Assembly: GCA_023105745.1 (NCBI GenBank)
Contig: JALGQZ010000009.1
Span: 15,548,564 to 15,612,563, forward strand
DNA length: 64,000 nt
Source of the DNA: Austropuccinia psidii
Taxonomy: Eukaryota > Basidiomycota > Pucciniomycetes > Pucciniales > Sphaerophragmiaceae
Direction of reading: 5' to 3'
Below, one piece after another: positions 57,932 to 64,000 of the stretch. How positions within the stretch are numbered: position 1 is the stretch's first letter; each line of letters opens with the position of its first letter. The notes under the pieces are model-generated. The model worked only from the letters and a program-made list of their open reading frames with translations. It had not been told where the DNA came from and searched no databases. Made by a program: the position numbers and the translations under genes.

Positions 57932-59039
57932 ATGTCGTGCACGTTATGCACCAAGCGGGGTATCCACTGCATTCGTTCCTCGACAACGACCGACGCTTGT
58001 GATGCTTGCCGACAAGCACACAAGAAATGTTCGTTCGTCGTCCGCCCCTACCAACCCCGCGGCCAGAGGAGTTCCCTCCCAAGACGCCCTCGCCAGGACT
58101 CCTTTGTGGCCCATGATGATGAAACCATTTCCGAGCGGGAATGGACCCCGGGACCCCAAACAGGCCAGCAGGAACGATTCAGGACGATTAGCCCAGTCCC
58201 CTCAAGCATCGATTTGTCCACCCCCCCTCCTAGGCCACCATCCGATGGTCACTTCACTCCTTGACCTGAGCGAAGTGATTATCCGGCCGATGAAGGACGG
58301 CAATGGAAAGAGGACATTCGAGCTTGGGCTGATCGTCACCATGTCTTGTCACCGATGGGATTCAAACGCCAAAGTAAGTTTTCTTTCTCCTCCTTCTCTC
58401 ATTTATCTTCACGCAATAATACTCACTTTTTTCCATTACTCATAGAACCAAACCCCCCGAACCCCCCCCGACAAGACTCTCCCGTTCCTAGTTTGCCTCG
58501 CGAGCAAACCCTGCGGCAACCCACTCCAGGCCCGAGTGGCACCCAATGGTCTGAGGACTTATTCCGCGGTAAGCAGCCAACTTTCTCTTTTCTCATTTTC
58601 ACTTTTGCATCAAGTTAACTGACTCTTCCTCCTTTTGTAGAAGCCTCCCAGCACGATGAGCCACCTATTCCTGGCCCGAGTCCATCGTCCAAACCACCTG
58701 AGGACATTGCGACTCGTGAGCCTCAACCTGAGGTGGCTCCTACGCAATCAACGGAGGAACCTTTTGGTAAGTCCCTATTTCACTTTTTTAGCTCAACTCA
58801 ACTTTTCCTCACCCCTCCTTCGACCATCTCCAGCTCGTCCCGCCACTCCCCGCTCACTTATCATCATCGACGATACGCCAGTTGGATCACCCCCTCCCCC
58901 TCCCCCTCCACCTTCCTCTCCTGTTCCCCCTCCCACCACTCCTACCCCGGTTCCTTCCCCGGATATCCCTCCCATTGCCGCCGAGAACCCAACCGCCTCC
59001 TCCCCCCCGGTGCCAAGCTCCTCTCATTCCTACGATGAC
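57932..59039 (+). pseudogene. Zn2Cys6-like regulator of element E, right copy (stop codon, then cut by element D)
   Basis: ATG at 57932 follows an intron end (TTTTGTTTTTAG). Exons: 57932-58373, 58446-58568, 58641-58766 and from 58834 into the D insertion at 59040. Cysteines 3, 6, 13, 23, 26 and 33 give C-x2-C-x6-C-x9-C-x2-C-x6-C, a fungal Zn2Cys6 spacing, followed by a basic arm with PRRPRQDS. Proline-rich segments follow (eight prolines in a row after DDTPVGS). TGA at 58262-58264 stands where the left copy has CGA. The C-terminal helical part, present at 1501-1755 in the left copy, must lie beyond the D insertion outside the window. Probable nuclear DNA-binding regulator of the transposon; binding site unknown. 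Confidence 0.8.
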
Positions 59040-60888
59040 TGTAAGGTGTGGATATGAAACTTTGATTAAAAATCAAGTACTTTTCCTGTCCTCAAAATTT
59101 GTATAAGGTAAAAATCAATTAAAAATAGTATGAAATATTATTTTTAAGAGAAAACACGCCAATTTTATTGTTTATAACTTTATTAGTATAAAACAATAAT
59201 ATTATAAAAATTTATTGTTTTACCAACAATAAAAATTTATCCAAAAAAATACTCTACAAGAGATATTTTAAGGCTACAAAAGAAATTTCTTCAAGAGCAA
59301 TTTCAATTGGAATTAATTGAGCAAAGAACTGCAAGCAATTAATTAAAGAACAAAGTCTTTAAAAAGAATATTAAAGAGAAAACACGCCCAAAAGTGACCA
59401 GAGTGAATTTGGAAACAAAGTGACAAAGTTTACAGTGATGAAAGATGCTTTAATTCACTTTTGGGGTGGTTCAGGGGTAAAAATGATTATAAGAGTTACA
59501 AACAATGATTATAATGATTTTTTCACGTGGTTAAAAGGATTAAAATGATTTAAAAGTGGTGGTTGGAATCTTTGATTGATTGGTTTAACAGTTTTAAACT
59601 AATTAATAAAAGGAAAAGATTCTAACATGAAGAGAAAAGTGGGGCAAAGAAGACATTCTTTTATAGCCATCAATTCTCTTACTCCAAAAGTAAAATTTAC
59701 TCTTGTCAGTCGTGAAAAACAGTCTGACAACAGAAAAGCCAATTATGGCATCATTGAACCCTGGTTTAGACCAAAAAGGGCTGGTTTAAGCCATTTTTAG
59801 CCATTTTTAGCCATTTTTAGCCATTTTAGACCCTTAAATCAGCCATTACTATAGCAATACCAGGCCTAGAGCCTTCAAAACACGTCAGAATGTGTGTCAG
59901 AGGCGTAGAAACCAGTTAAAACTGTTTTTATTATGATTGTTTTATCTTAAGGGTAGTTTTACCTTCTTGGCAACAGCTAAAACTACCCCAGTTGGTATCA
60001 AAACCTCATCATCAATTGAGTCCACAGACCCTGTAACTCAATTCCAGGCCAAAAGTGATGAACTTTTGCGTGAATTTTGACATCCCACGCCTGTCAGCAA
60101 GGATTTTGGGGGTCTAGCTCCCCCTTAGAGCTGGAGTTCCTTTTCCCCCCCAAATTTAATCTTTCCAATTTATTTTTCCTTTAATTCCTCATCATGTATT
60201 ATACTTATAATTTACACATGTAATTCAATTCAATTGTACAGTACAATACAGTAATAATTGACACCTCATATGTAAATCAAAGTTCACTTATGTAATACAC
60301 GCGCACATTTTGACATTTCAATTGAATTCAATTGAAAATACTTTAATTCCTCATATCTTCTAAACTAAACACAACACCTCAATTTTAACACAAAAATTGA
60401 TGGTTAACACCACATGTGGTGTGAATTAAATTAAGGTTTTGAGGATTTTCAACTTTTGTATTGAAAATACTAAAAACTTAATTTAAGCTTATTTAGAGTT
60501 GAGTTACAAAAATTTCACTCAGAGGTGACCCCACCTGATTTTTTATGAGGAATCCAATGGTGAAATAAAATTTATATGTTTATTTATTTGATAAAAAGTT
60601 ATAATAAATTTTATTTAACTTTTTTCCAAATTTATTTACTTTTTCACAATTTTGTTAAAATTTCATTTTTACTTAAATTTTTCAAGTATAAATGTAATTT
60701 TATATTTACAAAATTTAAAGTAATTTTATTTTTAAATTATAATTGATTTTTTATTTTTAATATAATTTTATATTTATATTTTTTATTTTTATTTTAATAA
60801 TATAAATAAATTTATTTTATTTATATTAATATGTTATTTTTTATATTTGTGGTCTTTTGGGTATATGAAATTACCTCTAAGGCTCACA
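59040..60888 (-). repeat. Element D 3' LTR
   Basis: TGTAAGGTGTGGATATG...AAGGCTCACA on the plus strand, about 1849 bp; the first 280 bp match 63719-64000 closely. The minus-strand PPT, AGGGGGAGGGAA, lies at 60889-60900. It contains four short tandem TTTTAGCCA units at 59796-59836. It entered right after ACGATGAC of the Zn2Cys6-like gene; the matching duplication is outside the window. Confidence 0.85.
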
Positions 60889-60911
60889 TTCCCTCCCCCT
60901 AAAAAAGAATA

Positions 60912-63718
60912 TTACTTTGTAATATTGGTGTTTCTAGTGTGTCTGAATCTCCTCTGGAGTTTGGTGGCTTCTGGTATATCTTTCTCTTCTAACCATTCAT
61001 CTTCACAAGTTGGGTCACTGTACCTAACAAGGTATTCCCTTACTTTCTTGGTTCTTAATTTCCTTTCTTTAAGAACTTTGGTTATTTTCTTAGTACCAGA
61101 TGTCTCAATAGGAGGTATAACTTGGGGAATCTTATTCCTCAAGGGAAATTTCTCAGCATCACTAGATTTGTATGGCTTTATCAAGCTTACTGGAAATGTA
61201 GGGTGCTTATTGCTAAGTTCTTCAGATAACTCTACTTCAACAGCATTTTCTCCATGGAGGGCCTTAATCACAAAAGGTCCTGCAAAGGAGTCTTTTAACT
61301 TTTTACATCCTTTGATGTTATTGAAGTTAGTGGTGGATACAAGAACTAGGTCCCCCACTTTGAAATCTGGAGTTGCATGAGATTTATCCCATTTGTCTTT
61401 AGCATATGCAAAAGAGTCCTCCATGCATCTCACTGCATGCTTTCTAGCTTTGTCTAGCATTCCTTTGAAGCTAGCAGCTGTGGGATGTATTTCAATTAAG
61501 TCTTTCCTCAAGGAATCTTGGGGTAACTTGGGGTTCCATCCTTTTTCTAGAATAGCAGGAGTCTGATTGGTACTGGAATGGATTGATGTTTTATATGCTA
61601 ATTCCAGTGCTGGTAACAGAGTACACCAATCATGGTTAAATCCATCACAATCTTTGAATTCAAGGCCATATGCACAAAATCTTCTCACCATGTCCTCTAA
61701 GGTTTGGATCATTCTTTCAGCCAGACCATCAGTTTGTGGGTGGTAGGCTGTAGAGAAAGACAGTTTTGTGCCAAATAATTGGTGAAGATTTGTCCATAGA
61801 GCTGAAGTGAATTTGGGATCTCTATCACTGATGATATTTGTAAATATCCCAGTCCATGACACTACTCTATTCCATATCAGAAGAGCTGTATCCATGGCTG
61901 TATCATCTTTGTGACATGGTAAAAAGATTGGAGTTTTACTGAATCTGTCCACAATTACTAGGCAAGCATTATAGCTCCTGTCACCTCCTGGTGGTAGGCC
62001 AGTTACCCAATCCATATGGACAATTTCCCAAGGTCTGTTTGGTTCTTGGATTTTCATCATATTTCCAAGTCTTTTGCCAGTGGATTTATTTGCCTTTTGG
62101 CATCTGTCACAGGTTTTGCAATATTCTGCAACATCTTTTTGCCACATTGGCCACCATATGCAGGTCTTTACTTTCTCTCTTGTTTTGTCCTCAGAAAGAT
62201 GTCCTGAAAAGGGACTATCATGGCATTCTTTCAGTACAAGATTGATTAATGACCTGTCTACAACTGTCATGACACATGTGTGCTTGGTTCTGTGGTAAAT
62301 TATACCATCCAGTAGGTGAAATCTCCCTTCATTATAAGATTTTCTCCATACTTCATCCAAGGCATGTATTAGAGAGTTGTCTTTACAGTCTTTGTTAAGT
62401 AATTGGCATAAGATGCTACAATTCTTATCTTGAGTGTAACTATTTCTGACTTCTTCAAAGAAGGTGGTGTTCAAGTCTGTAACACTTATTCCTTCTATTG
62501 GAATTTGTGGTGAAGCTTCTTCTGGAACATAAGCAGGATTATCAATGTTATTTGGTAATGGCCATCTGCTTAGTCCATCTGCATTCTTATGAATATTCCC
62601 ATCCTTATGAACAATAGTCATATTGCCTCTGTATTCTTGTATGGCTATTTGCCATCTGAGCATGTGTCTGTTAGGTTTTTTCATGTTCAAAAGTGATTTC
62701 ACAGCTGTACAATCTGTTATTACTTCAAAAACACATCCCTCTAAGAAATAGTTCAATTTCTCTAAGGCCCAGACAAGGCATAGACATTCCATTTGACTTG
62801 CTCCATATCTGGCTTCAGTTGGTTTGATTTGCCTGGATATGAAACATATTGGTCCTTCTACAGGTTTGTCATTTATGATCTGAACTTGGTGAAGTGCAGC
62901 ACCTAGTCCATCCCCTGATGCATCAATATACAGTTTGAAAGGCAATTTAAAGTCTGGCATTAGTCAGAGTGGAGCAGTGGTCAATGCTTCTCTTAGAGAC
63001 TCAAAAGCTTTGACTCTGTCAACAGTCATCTCAAATACTGTGTCTTTGTCACACAACTTATAAAGTGGTCTTGCTATGGATGCAAAGTCTTTAATGTGTT
63101 GCCTGTAATATCCTGCAAAACCTAAGAATGACTGAATTTCCTTCTTATTCTGAGGCATGGGTTTTAACAATACTGCTGCAACTTTGTTTTTATCAATTCC
63201 AAGGGACAAACCAGATACAACATGTCCTAGTGCCTTAAGTTCTTTAAATCCAAAATGACATTTCTTCAAGGAGATTTTCATGTTTACTGATTGGATTTTT
63301 GTCAAAACTCTTGATAATCTGTACATGTGCTCCTCCCAAGTCTTTGAACAGATAATAATGTCATCAATGTAAATGATTAACCATCCCTCTGAGAGTTCTT
63401 CAGGGAAGATTTCATTCATCATTCTTTGGAAGTGTGAAGGTGCATTTTTGATACCAAAGGGCATCCTTAAGTATTCATACACTCCACAATGAACAATAAT
63501 TCTCAAGTATTTTCTTGCTCTTGGTGTTACTACATTTTGATGGAATCCTTTAAGGGCATCCATAGTGGTTATATACACTGCTTGAGATATTTGAGTAAGG
63601 GCAATTTGGATTTTTGGTATTGGGTATCTGTCTGGAACAGTCTAAGTGTTCAGAGCTCTAAAGTCCCCAACCATTCTGGATTTTCCATTATGCCACGCCA
63701 CTATGACTGGTGTAGTTA
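60912..63718 (-). pseudogene. Element D Pol (RT, RNase H, integrase, chromodomain), broken
   Basis: Minus-strand pol of a second chromovirus family. Open parts are 62967-63578 and 60912-62960 in one frame, split by TGA 62964-62966; a further TAG is at 63642-63644. Features: RT with [13 protein letters not shown] and YIDD; RNase H with [13 protein letters not shown] and ITDCTAVK; integrase finger [16 protein letters not shown]; catalytic D317, D379 and E415 of the second frame (DD35E); C-terminal chromodomain-like [20 protein letters not shown]. The RT N-terminus is cut at 63719 by another LTR of the same family; gag and protease are not in the window. Dead unless supplied in trans. Confidence 0.85.
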
Positions 63719-64000
63719 TGTAAGGTGTGGATATGAAACTTTGATTAAAAATCAAGTACTTTTCCTGTCCTCAAAATTTGTATAAGGTAAAATTCAGTTA
63801 AAAATAGTATGAAATATTATTTTTAAGAGAAAACACGCCAATTTTATTGTTTATAACTTTATTAGTATAAAACAATAATATAAAAATTTATTGTTTTACC
63901 AACAATAAAGATTTATCCAAAAAATACTCTACAAGAGATATTTTAAGGCTACAAAAGAAATTTCTTCAAGAGCAATTTCAATTGGAATTAATTGAGCAAA
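63719..64000 (-). repeat. Second D-family LTR, nested in D pol, runs off the window
   Basis: Starts TGTAAGGTGTGGATATG like 59040 but the preceding bases belong to RT coding sequence, so this is a separate insertion of the same family. A few substitutions and a 4-bp indel separate it from the first LTR. Confidence 0.85.

Larger units (their letters stand above)
51925..58045. repeat. Element E inverted repeat, right arm
   Basis: Counterpart of the left arm; the inner end is at GTATCATC in gene X, and the outer end runs through the Zn2Cys6-like gene to 59039, where element D interrupts it. Confidence 0.9.

Noticed and set aside
59040..63719. The two D LTRs as the two ends of one complete element
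   Set aside because: The bases before 63719 are RT coding sequence, with no PBS, gag or protease; this must be a second insertion into pol.

Overview
The window is repeat-dense DNA from a filamentous eukaryote, almost certainly a basidiomycete rust fungus. Genes have short (50-85 bp) GT-AG introns, there are Ty3/Gypsy chromoviruses, very AT-rich tracts, and a Tnp2-like (CACTA-type) transposase of the basidiomycete sort. The proline-rich Zn2Cys6-like proteins and the antisense ORF of the chromovirus resemble, from memory, repeat-encoded predicted proteins of the myrtle rust Austropuccinia psidii; that assignment is recollection and no search was run. I see no ordinary single-copy host gene: everything recognisable belongs to mobile elements or their remains.

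Base layer. An older DNA element (here E) occupies 1-2751 and 39348-59039. It has a large palindromic structure: a left arm (39348-45524, continuing outward as 2751-1501) and a right arm (51925-58045, continuing to 59039) are inverted copies around a 6.4-kb unique centre. Each arm carries a Zn2Cys6-like gene, a long intergenic region full of dyads, a SNF2-family helicase gene and the 3' end of an unknown gene (X). The centre holds one Tnp2-like transposase gene and the 5' end of gene X. Most of these genes carry nonsense changes, several of the form CGA to TGA.

Russian-doll stack (2752-39347). The left Zn2Cys6 gene is cut by LTR element A (4-bp GCGG duplication). The left LTR of A is cut by LTR element B (GTAT duplication). 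A minisatellite inside B is cut by chromovirus C (7532-17925, CATAC duplication). All three lie on the minus strand. C is young (LTRs differ at one site that I noticed) and looks intact: gag, pol joined through a GGGAAAA -1 frameshift site, DD35E integrase, a C-terminal chromodomain, and a primer-binding site complementary to its own LTR. A and B keep gag-protease, zinc-knuckle, PBS and PPT, but no reverse transcriptase is visible.

Right end (59040-64000). Another chromovirus family, D, interrupts the right Zn2Cys6 gene. Its pol has at least two in-frame stops and is itself cut by a second D-family LTR.

Most interesting feature. Elements B and C carry spliced genes on the strand opposite to gag-pol. 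The one in C encodes a protein with exact Zn2Cys6 spacing and lies about 350 bp downstream of a compact array of CGG-N1-CCG dyads, the triplets this protein class is known to bind. This suggests a retrotransposon-borne, possibly self-regulating transcription factor. Element E carries an unrelated-looking gene with the same type of cluster.
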